Assembly: GCF_017355205.1 (NCBI RefSeq)
Contig: NZ_JADIJK010000031.1
Span: forward strand, 1 to 57,294
DNA length: 57,294 nucleotides
Reading direction: 5' to 3'
Source of the DNA: Bacillus sp. SD088
GTDB lineage: Bacteria > Bacillota > Bacilli > Bacillales > Bacillaceae_C
The position numbers were made by a program, and so were the translations under genes. Positions within the stretch are counted from its first letter, which is position 1; the number at the start of each line of letters is the position of its first letter. The notes beneath the pieces are model-generated. The model was not told the origin of the DNA and did no database searches. It saw only the letters and a program-made list of their open reading frames with translations. Below are positions 17,702 through 27,413 of this stretch, in pieces.

Positions 17702-18661
17702 TTAATCAAATAACGTACTAACTGAGAGATTTTCATGAACACGGATAATGGCTTCACTTAATAGAGAAGCAACAGAAAGCTCTTTAATCTTATCAATTTT
17801 CTTTTCCTCTGGAAGAGCAATAGAATTTGTAATCACTAATTCTTTAATATTAGAGCTCTCAATCCGATCAATAGCCGGTCCTGATAAAACGGGGTGTGTA
17901 CAGCATGCATACACTTCTTTTGCTCCATTATCTGCAAGTGCCTTTGCAGCAAGGGTGATGGTTCCCGCTGTATCAATAATATCATCAATTAAAATAGCAA
18001 CTTTACCATCTACATTCCCAACGATATTCATAATTTCCGCCACATTTGGACGTGGGCGTCGCTTATCAATAATCGCAATTGGCGCCTTCAGACGATCCGC
18101 AAGCTTTCTAGCCCGCGTAACACCACCATGGTCAGGAGAAACAATGACGATTTCATCCTTTGAATAATTCTTTGCTTTAAAATAGTCCCCTAAGATCGGC
18201 ACACCCATTAAGTGGTCAATCGGAACATCAAAGAAGCCTTGAATTTGTGGTGCATGTAAGTCTAATGTAATAAGGCGAGTGGCCCCTGCTGTTTCAATTA
18301 GATTGGCAACAAGTTTCGCTGTAATTGGTTCTCTTGCTCTAGCCTTACGATCTTGACGTGCATAACCATAATAAGGTAAAACAATGTTAATTGTCTTTGC
18401 GGAAGCTCTTTTTAAAGCATCAATCATAATTAAAAGTTCCATTAAATTATGATTAACTGGGGAACATGTTGACTGTACAACATAGACATCACAGCCACGT
18501 ATGCTTTCCTCAATATTAATCTGAATTTCACCGTCACTAAAGTTATGGACCGTACATTTCCCCAGTTCCAATCCTACAACATCAGCAATTTCTTGCGCTA
18601 ATGCACGGTTCGAACTTAATGAAAAAATTTTCAAGCTTGGGTCAAGATATTGATTTGACAT
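17702..18661 (-). CDS. prs: Ribose-phosphate pyrophosphokinase (PRPP synthetase)
   Basis: 319 residues, usual class I length. It makes PRPP from ribose-5-phosphate and ATP for nucleotide, His and Trp synthesis. Visible: [20 protein letters not shown] (ATP/flexible loop region), [11 protein letters not shown], the catalytic loop [20 protein letters not shown] and the PRPP-binding loop [14 protein letters not shown]. It follows glmU by 13 bp, so the two are cotranscribed. Confidence 0.97.
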   Translation of the reverse strand: MSNQYLDPSLKIFSLSSNRALAQEIADVVGLELGKCTVHNFSDGEIQINIEESIRGCDVYVVQSTCSPVNHNLMELLIMIDALKRASAKTINIVLPYYGYARQDRKARAREPITAKLVANLIETAGATRLITLDLHAPQIQGFFDVPIDHLMGVPILGDYFKAKNYSKDEIVIVSPDHGGVTRARKLADRLKAPIAIIDKRRPRPNVAEIMNIVGNVDGKVAILIDDIIDTAGTITLAAKALADNGAKEVYACCTHPVLSGPAIDRIESSNIKELVITNSIALPEEKKIDKIKELSVASLLSEAIIRVHENLSVSTLFD

Positions 18662-18674
18662 TTTGAGCCTCCAA

Positions 18675-20048
18675 TTATTTATCCAAATTTAGTTTCTTGA
18701 CATAGTCTTCTTTATTAACCTGTCTAGCACGTGCAATCGATAAGGCCTTTTCAGGTACATCATCTGTAATAGTAGAACCTGCGGCGATATAGGAATTCTT
18801 CTTAATCGTGACAGGAGCGACAAGATTCGAGTTACACCCAACAAAAACATCGTCTTCAATTTTTGTTAAAAATTTGTTCTTACCATCATAATTTACTGTG
18901 ATAGACCCACAACCTAGATTCACATTAGAACCCACTTCAGCATCACCAATATAGCTTAAGTGTGAAGCCTTGCTTCCCTTACCAAAGTCAACCTTTTTAA
19001 GCTCAACAAAATTTCCGATCTTCACTTCATCATGAATGGTTGATTGTGGTCGGATATGTGCGTAAGGACCAATATTAACATGAGAGCCAATCGAGCTATC
19101 ATGAACAACCGATTGACGAATGTTCGTATTAGAACCAACGATAGCATTTTCTAACTCACTATTTGGCCCAATTTGACAATCATCCCCAATCACAGTCTGT
19201 CCTTTTATCACCGTTCCAGGATGAACAATGGTATCCATCCCAATTTCCACATCCGTATCAATATACGTATTAGCAGGATCCACGATTGTCACACCATTTG
19301 CCATATGTTTTTCATTAATTCTTGTTCTCATAATCTTCTCTGCCCGTGAAAGGGCCAAACGATCATTAATACCCATTGTTTCATTGAAATCATTTGTTTG
19401 GAAAGCTGAAACAACTTCATTCTTAGCCTTCAATATTTCAATGACATCTGTTAAGTAATACTCGCCTTGGGAATTATCATTCGAAACCTCTTCAAGCGCT
19501 GCAAATAAAGCATGATTATCAAAGCAAAACATTCCCGTGTTAATTTCTTTTACATTTCTTTCTTCTTCATTGGCATCTTTATGTTCTACAATCTTTTCAA
19601 CTTGGCCTGTATGATTGCGGATGACTCTGCCGTATCCTGTTGGATCCTCTGCATAGGCAGTTAAAATCGTTGCCTTTGCTTGTTGCTGATCATGTGCTGC
19701 GAATAATGATTCTAAAGTATCTGTACTAATAAGAGGGGTATCGCCGCAAATGACGAGCGTGGTCCCTTCTTTATCCTTCAATAACTCTTTGGCCTGCATC
19801 ACAGCATGAGCTGTGCCAAGCTGTTGTTCCTGAATCACAAATTCACTTCGATCTTTTAACTGTGTCTGTACAAGCTCTGCCCCATGTCCAACAACGGTCA
19901 CCGTTTTCCTTACTTGAAGCTTCGCAATATTATCTACAATATGTTCTACCATCGGTTTTCCACAAACCGGATGAAGTACTTTATAAAATTTCGACTTCAT
20001 TCGGGTCCCGAGTCCTGCTGCAAGAATTACAGCAAATCTATTCGCCAT
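18675..20048 (-). CDS. glmU: Bifunctional GlmU: GlcN-1-P acetyltransferase / UDP-GlcNAc pyrophosphorylase
   Basis: 457 residues. The N-terminal nucleotidyltransferase starts with [26 protein letters not shown] and [12 protein letters not shown] follow. The C-terminal half (from about 250) is a left-handed beta-helix of hexapeptide repeats ([10 protein letters not shown]..., [15 protein letters not shown]), with the acetyltransferase part near [12 protein letters not shown]. It makes UDP-GlcNAc for peptidoglycan and teichoic acids. Upstream is a family C repeat, which separates it from spoVG. Confidence 0.97.
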   Translation of the reverse strand: MANRFAVILAAGLGTRMKSKFYKVLHPVCGKPMVEHIVDNIAKLQVRKTVTVVGHGAELVQTQLKDRSEFVIQEQQLGTAHAVMQAKELLKDKEGTTLVICGDTPLISTDTLESLFAAHDQQQAKATILTAYAEDPTGYGRVIRNHTGQVEKIVEHKDANEEERNVKEINTGMFCFDNHALFAALEEVSNDNSQGEYYLTDVIEILKAKNEVVSAFQTNDFNETMGINDRLALSRAEKIMRTRINEKHMANGVTIVDPANTYIDTDVEIGMDTIVHPGTVIKGQTVIGDDCQIGPNSELENAIVGSNTNIRQSVVHDSSIGSHVNIGPYAHIRPQSTIHDEVKIGNFVELKKVDFGKGSKASHLSYIGDAEVGSNVNLGCGSITVNYDGKNKFLTKIEDDVFVGCNSNLVAPVTIKKNSYIAAGSTITDDVPEKALSIARARQVNKEDYVKKLNLDK

Positions 20049-20139
20049 AAACGGACCTCCAATAACCTTTTTTCCATTATTGAATATATCTTATCTACTA
20101 GTATTTTTCAAGAAATCCAATACTTTCTATTAAAAGTAC

Positions 20140-20284
20140 GCGTTCAAAAAAGAGGATAAAAAGGACCAATTCGCACGAAGGAAAAGCAGTTTTCTTTTCC
20201 AAGGAACGGAGAAACAAGTCAACTAAACTTGCGCGTGTCGAACGTCGAAGTGTCATTTTTACCGGACTTTTTGAACTTCCTCTA
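20140..20284 (+). repeat. Family C repeat, short copy
   Basis: The same ends as at 92-402 (GTTCAAAAAAGAGGATAAAAAG... and ...GTCATTTTTACCGGACTTT) and the internal block GCACGAAG...TTTTCTTTTCCAAGGA, but the AGGAC mini-hairpin modules are absent. It lies in the 407 bp gap between spoVG and glmU. The remaining sequence there shows only the spoVG terminator. Confidence 0.75.
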
Positions 20285-20403
20285 AAAAATAACACAATAT
20301 GTTTAGTATAATCATGATTGGGGAAATAAGAAAGAGATTAGCAGAAATAGGGGAAATTTGGAAGGGGATTTAGCACGAAACTGGTGACCATAGTCCTTAT
20401 CAA

Positions 20404-20434
20404 CGAAACAAAAACCCTGCACAAAGGCAGGGTT
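20404..20434 (-). terminator. Rho-independent terminator after spoVG
   Basis: Stem AACCCTGC/GCAGGGTT with a six-base loop (20413-20434), followed on the minus strand by TTTTTGTTTC. It lies 22 bp beyond the stop codon. Confidence 0.85.
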
Positions 20435-20455
20435 CACCAATCAAAATTTATCTGT

Positions 20456-20749
20456 TTAAGAGGCTCCAGCTTCTTCCAATTCTGGTTCTCCAACTTCTCC
20501 TAAACGATGGTATTCAGCCAATACGGCATCCTGGATTTTGCTGCGAGTACTCGAATTGATCGGATGAGCAATATCCCGAAATTCTCCATCTGGAGTGCGC
20601 TTGCTTGGCATTGCCACAAATAATCCGTTATTACCGTCAATAACACGTATGTCGTGTACGACGAATTCTTCATCTAGAGTGATCGATGCAATCGCTCTCA
20701 TTCTACCTTCCGTGTTTACACGTCGTAGTCTCACGTCGGTTACTTCCAT
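20456..20749 (-). CDS. spoVG: SpoVG, RNA-binding regulator
   Basis: 97 residues from [20 protein letters not shown], preceded by GGTGG. A longer reading frame starting at 20830 is excluded because it would contain the sigma-H-type promoter. Nearly all of the chain is the conserved SpoVG fold ([40 protein letters not shown]), with a short acidic tail. It affects septation, cortex formation and gene expression, probably through RNA binding. It follows purR and ridA, as in B. subtilis. Confidence 0.96.
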   Translation of the reverse strand: MEVTDVRLRRVNTEGRMRAIASITLDEEFVVHDIRVIDGNNGLFVAMPSKRTPDGEFRDIAHPINSSTRSKIQDAVLAEYHRLGEVGEPELEEAGAS

Positions 20750-20791
20750 TGTGCTCACCACCTTCTTCTCCCAAGATCGACATACGTATGT

Positions 20792-20818
20792 ATTCAACAT
20801 AAATTTTGAATCTCCTTC
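20792..20818 (-). promoter_or_regulatory. Sigma-H-type promoter of spoVG
   Basis: On the minus strand GAAGGAGAT (20818-20810), 11 bp, GTTGAAT (20798-20792). This matches the sigma-H pattern RnAGGAwWW-N11-12-RnnGAAT. spoVG is a classic sigma-H gene in B. subtilis. The predicted start of transcription leaves a leader of about 35 bases. Confidence 0.85.
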
Positions 20819-20889
20819 TTTATAGCCCAAATTTTTTTAAAATTTGTAAACTTATTTATTAAAGAAGACGGAAGAAGAAGGGGCGAACC

Positions 20890-21264
20890 CTATTTTACTT
20901 GAGCAATCACTTCAATTTCTAGCAATACATCCTTCGGGAGTCTTGCGACTTCTACACAAGAACGGGCTGGCTTATGAGATGAAAAATAATCCCCATACAC
21001 CTCATTAATCGTCGTAAAGTGATCCATGTTTTGAATAAAAACAGTCGCTTTTATAACTGTCTCCAACGATGCGCCTGCTTCTTCTAATACGGCTTGAAGA
21101 TTCCGGAAGACCTGATGAGTCTGTTCCACAACTCCACCAGCAACAATTTCCCCCTCCGGAGTCAAAGGGATTTGACCTGAACTATAAAACAGTTGATTCG
21201 CAACGATCCCTTGTGAATAAGGACCAATTGCTACAGGTGCCTGATTAGTCGATACAATTTTCAT
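20890..21264 (-). CDS. ridA: RidA family enamine/imine deaminase
   Basis: 124 residues, single-domain RidA (YabJ/YjgF). It hydrolyses reactive 2-aminoacrylate intermediates. The conserved GPYSQGI near residue 18, [11 protein letters not shown] and the C-terminal [19 protein letters not shown] with the carboxylate-binding Arg are present. It lies 48 bp after purR, as in the B. subtilis purR operon. Confidence 0.95.
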   Translation of the reverse strand: MKIVSTNQAPVAIGPYSQGIVANQLFYSSGQIPLTPEGEIVAGGVVEQTHQVFRNLQAVLEEAGASLETVIKATVFIQNMDHFTTINEVYGDYFSSHKPARSCVEVARLPKDVLLEIEVIAQVK

Positions 21265-21312
21265 AATGAATCCTCTCCCTTTCCCTATATAAAATGGAAC
21301 TCTTTATTATTT

Positions 21313-22146
21313 TTATAAAAAATCCACTTGTCCAGAGAAGTAATTCCCCTTTGTGACAGTGATTTTCTTTTCCTTCACATCGACATTTGCCAACTTAGCA
21401 AGAGATATATACTTGTTAACCAATCGTTCCTCTTGATACTCTGATTCCACTAGCACGCCAATTCCAGCGACCGTTGCATTGAACTCTTTGAGAAGATCAA
21501 CCATTCCATTAATCGTTCCTCCTGCTTTCATGAAATCATCAACGATTAAAACACGCGACCCTTCCTTTAGGCTACGCTTTGAAAGTGACATCATTTGAAT
21601 ACGTTTGGATGATCCGGAAACATAGTTAATACTCACAGTTGAACCTTCTGTTACCTTATTGTCTCTTCTAACCATAATAAAAGGGACGTTTAAATGATGG
21701 GCAACGGCCTGAGCAATCGGAATACCCTTTGTCGCTACTGTCATCACCACATCAATATTTAAATCCGATACAGCTGATGCCATCAACTTTCCTACTTCAT
21801 TTAAAATTTGCGAATCCCCTAATAAGTCGGTCATATATAGATAACCACCAGGAAGCAAGCGATCGGGGTCTGCAATGGACTCACATAAATGTTGAATAAA
21901 TTTCTCCGCTTCCTCTTGTTTGATTTTCGGAATAAACTTAACCCCACCAGCAGCTCCAGACACAGTTTGGAGAGTACCAATTCCTCTATTTTCAAAGGTC
22001 TCTTTTATAATCACCAAATCCTCACTGATAGAAGACTTTGCAGCCTGATATAAACCTGAAAAGTGGGTCAATGACACAAGCTCCCGTGGATGATTCATTA
22101 AATAGTAAGTCATATCTACCAATCGCTCACTGCGACGAAATTTCAT
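21313..22146 (-). CDS. purR: Purine operon repressor PurR
   Basis: 277 residues, usual length. An N-terminal winged helix (MKFRRSERLVDMTYYLMNHP) is joined to a type I phosphoribosyltransferase-like domain whose PRPP loop reads VLIVDDFMKAGGT. In B. subtilis it represses purine genes at PurBoxes and is released by PRPP. I did not find a convincing paired PurBox in the 322 bp upstream. Confidence 0.96.
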   Translation of the reverse strand: MKFRRSERLVDMTYYLMNHPRELVSLTHFSGLYQAAKSSISEDLVIIKETFENRGIGTLQTVSGAAGGVKFIPKIKQEEAEKFIQHLCESIADPDRLLPGGYLYMTDLLGDSQILNEVGKLMASAVSDLNIDVVMTVATKGIPIAQAVAHHLNVPFIMVRRDNKVTEGSTVSINYVSGSSKRIQMMSLSKRSLKEGSRVLIVDDFMKAGGTINGMVDLLKEFNATVAGIGVLVESEYQEERLVNKYISLAKLANVDVKEKKITVTKGNYFSGQVDFL

Positions 22147-22468
22147 TCTTTACCCTCCTGCACAATTGGAAAAGCAGATACCTACTTAGAAGTGAAAACT
22201 TTTGGGTTCTATGTCAGGAAAACACTATAGCTACGAAATACACAGCAGCACGTCTCTGGAGCAAACGCCAGCAGCAAAATAAAATGTTGACTTGTCCATA
22301 GGATGGAACCCAAGGCTTACTAAGCATTGAGCTAATTAAATACTAGTTAGTCTGGTGTTACTTTTCCATCTTTTTTAAAAATACGAATAATCATATAACA
22401 AATATACATGATCGTACGGATACAAACAAGATTTAACTTGTTTTAGGTAATCTAATTTTCGATATTTT
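22147..22468. other. Intergenic region between ispE and purR with a possible relic repeat
   Basis: 322 bp without a gene. Segment 22196-22310 keeps scattered family A words (AACTTTTGGGTTCT, CAGGAAAACAC, ATGTTGACTTGTCC) and may be a decayed copy. The left part of the gap, near ispE, is AT-rich and includes TACGAATAATC and TCGTACGG, which resemble PurBox halves but are not in proper spacing. Confidence 0.35.
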
Positions 22469-23320
22469 TTACTTATGCCCTAATAATCGTACGGCAAAAA
22501 CTTGACTACAAAATCCGCGCAAACCATTATACACTCTATGAAGCCTTGAATCATGCTGGACAAGGCCAAAGACGGTAGGACCGCTCCCACTCATCAATAC
22601 GGCATCTGCTCCGAATTTCTCCATTTGCTCTTTAATCAAAGCCACTTCTGGATACATTTTCAATGTAACGTCTTCGAGTGCGTTTCCTAATTGGTTACAA
22701 ATCCCCTCATAGGATTGCTCATTCAAAGCCGCTATCATGCCTTTCGTATTTGGATGAACAACATTTTTCATGTTCACGTTCTTATATATTTCTGCTGTGG
22801 AAACACCTATTTCTGGTTTAGCTAAAATAACCCAACAATTAGGGGGGGGTGGGAGAGGTGAGATTTTCTCTCCTCTGCCTTGCGCTAATGCCGTCCCTCC
22901 ATGTACACAGAAGGAAACATCCGAACCAATTTCGGAACCGATCTTAGCCAATTCATCGGTCGAAAGATGAAGACCCCAAATTTGATTAAGCCCTTTAAGA
23001 GTAGCCGCTGCATCACTGCTTCCACCAGCTAGTCCAGCAGCTACAGGTATTGCCTTATCAATTGAAATTTTTACACCCTGTTGAATTTGAAATCTCTTTT
23101 TCAGCAAATTAGCCGCTTGATAAGCTAAATTTCGTTGATCATCTGGAACATAGCGACTTTGTGACGCCACTTCAATTCGATCTTCTTCTAATAAAACCAA
23201 CTCTAAGCGGTCAGCTAAATCAATGGTCGTCATGACCATTTCGATCTCATGATATCCATCTGATCGTTTACCTAGTATATCAAGGGATAAATTAATTTTT
23301 GCTGGTGCTTTTATCAACAT
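22469..23320 (-). CDS. ispE: 4-diphosphocytidyl-2-C-methyl-D-erythritol kinase
   Basis: 283 residues from [17 protein letters not shown], with AGCAGG upstream; a 15-residue upstream extension is not conserved. It is a GHMP kinase of the non-mevalonate isoprenoid pathway. The phosphate loop [19 protein letters not shown] is near residue 93 and the third motif is [11 protein letters not shown] near 240. A run of eight G (22842-22849) encodes part of a Pro-rich turn ([10 protein letters not shown]). Confidence 0.95.
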   Translation of the reverse strand: MLIKAPAKINLSLDILGKRSDGYHEIEMVMTTIDLADRLELVLLEEDRIEVASQSRYVPDDQRNLAYQAANLLKKRFQIQQGVKISIDKAIPVAAGLAGGSSDAAATLKGLNQIWGLHLSTDELAKIGSEIGSDVSFCVHGGTALAQGRGEKISPLPPPPNCWVILAKPEIGVSTAEIYKNVNMKNVVHPNTKGMIAALNEQSYEGICNQLGNALEDVTLKMYPEVALIKEQMEKFGADAVLMSGSGPTVFGLVQHDSRLHRVYNGLRGFCSQVFAVRLLGHK

Positions 23321-23350
23321 GAAATTCACCTGCTTATTTTCCCGTCTGTT

Positions 23351-23427
23351 TATTGAAAAGCGCAAGGCACCTTAGTATAACGCTGGAGTTAGATCCAGCA
23401 TTCACCAAACTTAAATACCTTCTTACC
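23351..23427 (+). repeat. Internally deleted family B copy
   Basis: Has the start (GAAAAGCGCAAGGCACCTT) and end (AACGCTGGAGTTAGATCCA, then ACTTAAATACCTTCTTACC) of family B, best matched at 34612-34829, but the central hairpin is missing. It sits in the 335 bp gap between sspF and ispE. The rest of the gap is unremarkable except for the sspF terminator. Confidence 0.55.
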
Positions 23428-23594
23428 TCATAGGGAAGAATCACGCTATCACTTCTACGTTCATTTGCATAAAATAAATCATACCAAATTGTGGCGTAGG
23501 ACGCTAGATACTTTATTTTAACATAACATAAATTAAGAAGGGACTTTTGAACTTCTCTTTCTGTTGACGGGTCATTCATTCTCTAAATGATAAA

Positions 23595-23620
23595 GAAAGC
23601 CGAAGCACATGGCTCCGGCT
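23595..23620 (-). terminator. Terminator after sspF
   Basis: Stem AGCCGAAGC...GCTCCGGCT (one mismatch, CATG-like loop) at 23598-23620, then TTCTTTA on the minus strand. It is 35 bp beyond the sspF stop. Confidence 0.65.
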
Positions 23621-23655
23621 GCGGGAATTTGTATTTTGTTTCAAGGTTGCTCAGA

Positions 23656-23841
23656 TCACAAATTATCAGGTTTATTAGAAACTTGTTGTTCAGCAATTTC
23701 AATGGCTCTTTTCACCATATTCCCTGCATCCCTGGCCTTTATTCCGCCCCATCCTTCTTTCTGGACAACATCATAAAATCCCAGTTCTTTTGCCAACTCT
23801 TCTTTCATCTGATCAGACATGATCCCTTTTCTACGACCCAA
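23656..23841 (-). CDS. sspF: Small acid-soluble spore protein SspF (alpha/beta type)
   Basis: 61 residues: [20 protein letters not shown], then [20 protein letters not shown] and [13 protein letters not shown], the alpha/beta SASP signature. The start codon is TTG, with AAAGGAGGAG upstream. The protein coats spore DNA or, for this subclass, is made late in the forespore. Gene order veg-sspF-ispE is as in B. subtilis. A sigma-G promoter is expected upstream; GGATAA...CACAATA is a weak candidate. Confidence 0.95.
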   Translation of the reverse strand: MGRRKGIMSDQMKEELAKELGFYDVVQKEGWGGIKARDAGNMVKRAIEIAEQQVSNKPDNL

Positions 23842-23914
23842 AACAAACTCCTCCTTTACCCGCCTTTATATTGTGAACATCGAGAAAGAATTTTATCCTG
23901 GATAGTAGTGGTAT

Positions 23915-24069
23915 CTCAGCAAGCAAATGTTCTGAGACAAAGAAAGGCGTTCTTTGCCTTTCATTGGCTCAGGTTATTTGACCTCGAGCCGATGGCGCCT
24001 GGAGCTAGACAACGAAACTCAAAATTACAACTTATCCACAAGCGACAATTTTATAGTTTCCTTAACAAT
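23915..24069 (+). repeat. Family B repeat, left end missing
   Basis: From CAAGCAAATGTTCTGAGAC to the tail TTTTATAGTTTCCTTAACAA it is almost base-for-base the copy at 12285-12430, including the perfect DnaA box TTATCCACA (24032-24040). The near identity over about 145 bp, 12 kb apart, implies recent copying. It lies between veg and sspF. Confidence 0.85.
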
Positions 24070-24095
24070 AAAAAAACAACAGTAAACAATATTGT

Positions 24096-24365
24096 TTACT
24101 GCTGTCCTAGTGCTAAATTTCCCACTGTATCCTCAAAAAATGTTAGTTCAACTGTTTCAGTAAGTACATCTGCATAGCTATAGGAAACACGTTCAAATGA
24201 ATTTTCCTCTTGATCTAATTCGATGACAAAAACCGATGGATAAGTTTCTGCCAAAACCCCAGAACGTTCAATTGTCTTTCTGCGGCCGCCATTGGCTTTT
24301 AACATTAATCTTCTTCCTAAATTTGAATCAAGAGATCGTTTAATGCTTGCTAATGTTTTTGGCAT
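24096..24365 (-). CDS. veg: Veg protein
   Basis: 89 residues from [20 protein letters not shown] with AGTGAGGTGG upstream. The central [20 protein letters not shown] and [20 protein letters not shown] are the conserved Veg core. In B. subtilis Veg is abundant and stimulates biofilm matrix genes and spore outgrowth. Twenty residues of upstream reading frame are excluded because the main promoter lies there. Confidence 0.95.
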   Translation of the reverse strand: MPKTLASIKRSLDSNLGRRLMLKANGGRRKTIERSGVLAETYPSVFVIELDQEENSFERVSYSYADVLTETVELTFFEDTVGNLALGQQ

Positions 24366-24387
24366 TGATTCCACCTCACTAATGTTC

Positions 24388-24457
24388 ATTATAACACAAG
24401 ATGAAAAAATGGTCAAATAAATCATTAATTTTAACAGTCTTTACATTGAGTTGTCAA
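24388..24457 (-). promoter_or_regulatory. Tandem sigma-A promoters of veg
   Basis: Proximal: TTGACC (24416-24411), 17 bp, TATAAT (24393-24388). Distal: TTGACA (24457-24452), 18 bp, TAAAAT (24433-24428). The proximal one is near consensus, in keeping with the very strong veg promoter of B. subtilis. Confidence 0.85.
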
Positions 24458-24459
24458 CA

Positions 24460-24779
24460 CTTTTTTATCTACAATATCGCCCATTTTCCTACATTTTTAG
24501 TATGGACCTAATTTCAAAAGTTATGTAAAAACTTTATTCTGGGTAAGTATACCGATTAAAAGGGGGTAAAATGGCGTTTGAAGAGGAAAATTCCTCGATA
24601 TTGTGAAAAACGGGTGGATGGCATTAAGGAAATGTTTAAAAGTCCCCCACTTCAGGCAATTTGCTAAGTGGAGGCTACACGCTGTTGGTCAAAACGGCAG
24701 AGATATGTGGACGGAGGCCCACACAGCGTGGGTCTACCTATCCCTTGTTCATCCATCTGAAACATCCCTGCTAAAAAAG
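24460..24779. other. Structured intergenic region between yabG and veg
   Basis: No gene. Next to yabG are several pairings: CACGCTGT (24679) with ACAGCGTG (24724), and CCCCCACTT (24645) with AAGTGGAGG (24666), which on the minus strand is followed by GACTTTT and could terminate yabG. The part nearer veg is AT-rich and holds its upstream promoter region. A very short frame (MAFEEENSSIL) with a GGGGG RBS runs on the plus strand at 24571; I do not call it a gene. Confidence 0.4.
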
Positions 24780-25655
24780 TTATTCATCTACAACAGGCTT
24801 ATAAGGCATTCCAGTTCGCAACACACCTTTTGTTTCAATTCCACCAATTCCCTTTTCACCTGTTAAAGTATTGCGTAAAACATCCCAGACATTGATCCTT
24901 TCCATAAAAGGGGTATAACAAATTTTAGCTACAATATAGACAGGGTCTAATGCATGTATATTGACCCGTTGTGGTGAACTAGCAAAATTAGCTCCAGCAT
25001 GTATAAGCGATTCAAAATGAGATTGGCAAGCCCCTGCAAAGATAACTAATTGATCAAGACTTGGTACCTTTTTTCTAGCCTCTTTCACTGTTTCAACAAA
25101 AAATTTTGAATGCCGATAAGCATTTAAATCAACTTTTTTTCCTTTAGCTTTAGAATAAGCATCATGTCCAGTAATGACTAGAACATCCGGGCGATAGTAA
25201 TCCAATAAATCTCCTATCTGATGATGCATTTCCTTTTCATTACAGTGAACACCATATACGGTGACCCCTATTTCCTCATATAAATGCAGACATTTTTCTA
25301 AATAGGAACGATCTCCATCGAGATGGAGAATACGTCCTGGCAATTGGAAATACTGAAAATCCTGGCGATATCCTTGTGTCGCTCTAAACTCCTGCTCATG
25401 CATTAATAAGTCTAGATCTTGCCGAAATAACTCCAAGGATTGATCTTCAAGCGAGCGAACAGTTGTCGATCTTTTCAATCGGTCCGACTCATCCATTGGA
25501 AGAAGATCGGTAAGCGGTGCATCTGCGATTAGCCGATAATCTTCTCCATATAAAATAGCAACCTTTTTCCCGTCTACCTCAATGATATCTGTTACTCTAA
25601 AAATAATGTCACATTTATAAGACGCGCGACCCACAATCATATTGACTTCTACCAC
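24780..25655 (-). CDS. yabG: Sporulation-specific protease YabG
   Basis: 291 residues. I choose the GTG start (MVEVNMIVGRASYK) because GGAG lies nine bases before it and the length then fits the family. Conserved blocks: ILYGEDYRLIADAPL near residue 35, LHLDGDRSYLEKCL, VLVITGHDAYSKAKG and IFAGACQSHFESLIHAGANF, with Cys and His likely catalytic. In B. subtilis YabG is made in the mother cell under sigma-K and trims coat proteins such as SpoIVA, CotT and SafA for cross-linking. It lies between ksgA and veg as expected. Confidence 0.93.
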   Translation of the reverse strand: MVEVNMIVGRASYKCDIIFRVTDIIEVDGKKVAILYGEDYRLIADAPLTDLLPMDESDRLKRSTTVRSLEDQSLELFRQDLDLLMHEQEFRATQGYRQDFQYFQLPGRILHLDGDRSYLEKCLHLYEEIGVTVYGVHCNEKEMHHQIGDLLDYYRPDVLVITGHDAYSKAKGKKVDLNAYRHSKFFVETVKEARKKVPSLDQLVIFAGACQSHFESLIHAGANFASSPQRVNIHALDPVYIVAKICYTPFMERINVWDVLRNTLTGEKGIGGIETKGVLRTGMPYKPVVDE

Positions 25656-25732
25656 AGTCGTCAACTCCAAAAAATAAGCATTCGTTATCTATTAGGCTAT
25701 GCACGGTTTGCTTGCCACGTGCATGTAACGAA

Positions 25733-27171
<1,439 letters not shown>

Positions 27172-27246
27172 TTTTCCTCCAAAAAAGTGAAACGTTTTTG
27201 ATTCTAATACGTCTTATATAGTAAGATAGTTTTCCCCTATCTTCCT

Positions 27247-27292
27247 GACGATTATCTTTTGGATCATGCCAGTGGAACAAAAGATAATCGTC
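27247..27292 (-). other. Perfect 15 bp inverted repeat in the rnmV leader
   Basis: GACGATTATCTTTTG (27247-27261) and CAAAAGATAATCGTC (27278-27292) around a 16-base loop. No T-tract follows on the minus strand, so it is not an ordinary terminator for yabE; TTATTT follows on the plus strand. It lies 76 bases before rnmV. A second palindrome, ATGTTAAGAAA/TTTCTTAACAT, is at 27348-27373. Confidence 0.6.
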
Positions 27293-27373
27293 TTATTTAA
27301 AAGAATTGCTTTTTAAATTATAACTTTCCTTTCCAAAAAGGACAAAAATGTTAAGAAAATAATTTCTTAACAT

Positions 27374-27400
27374 GAAAAAGCAGAGAAATCAATTCTCTGC
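27374..27400 (-). terminator. Rho-independent terminator after yabE
   Basis: Stem GCAGAGA/TCTCTGC (27380-27400), loop of seven, then TTTTTCATG on the minus strand; 13 bp beyond the yabE stop. Confidence 0.75.
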
Positions 27401-27413
27401 TCATTAGATCTAT

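Noticed and set aside
22380-22460. PurBox pair upstream of purR
   Set aside because: TACGAAT-like words are present, but the inverted partner is not at the required 16-17 bp spacing.
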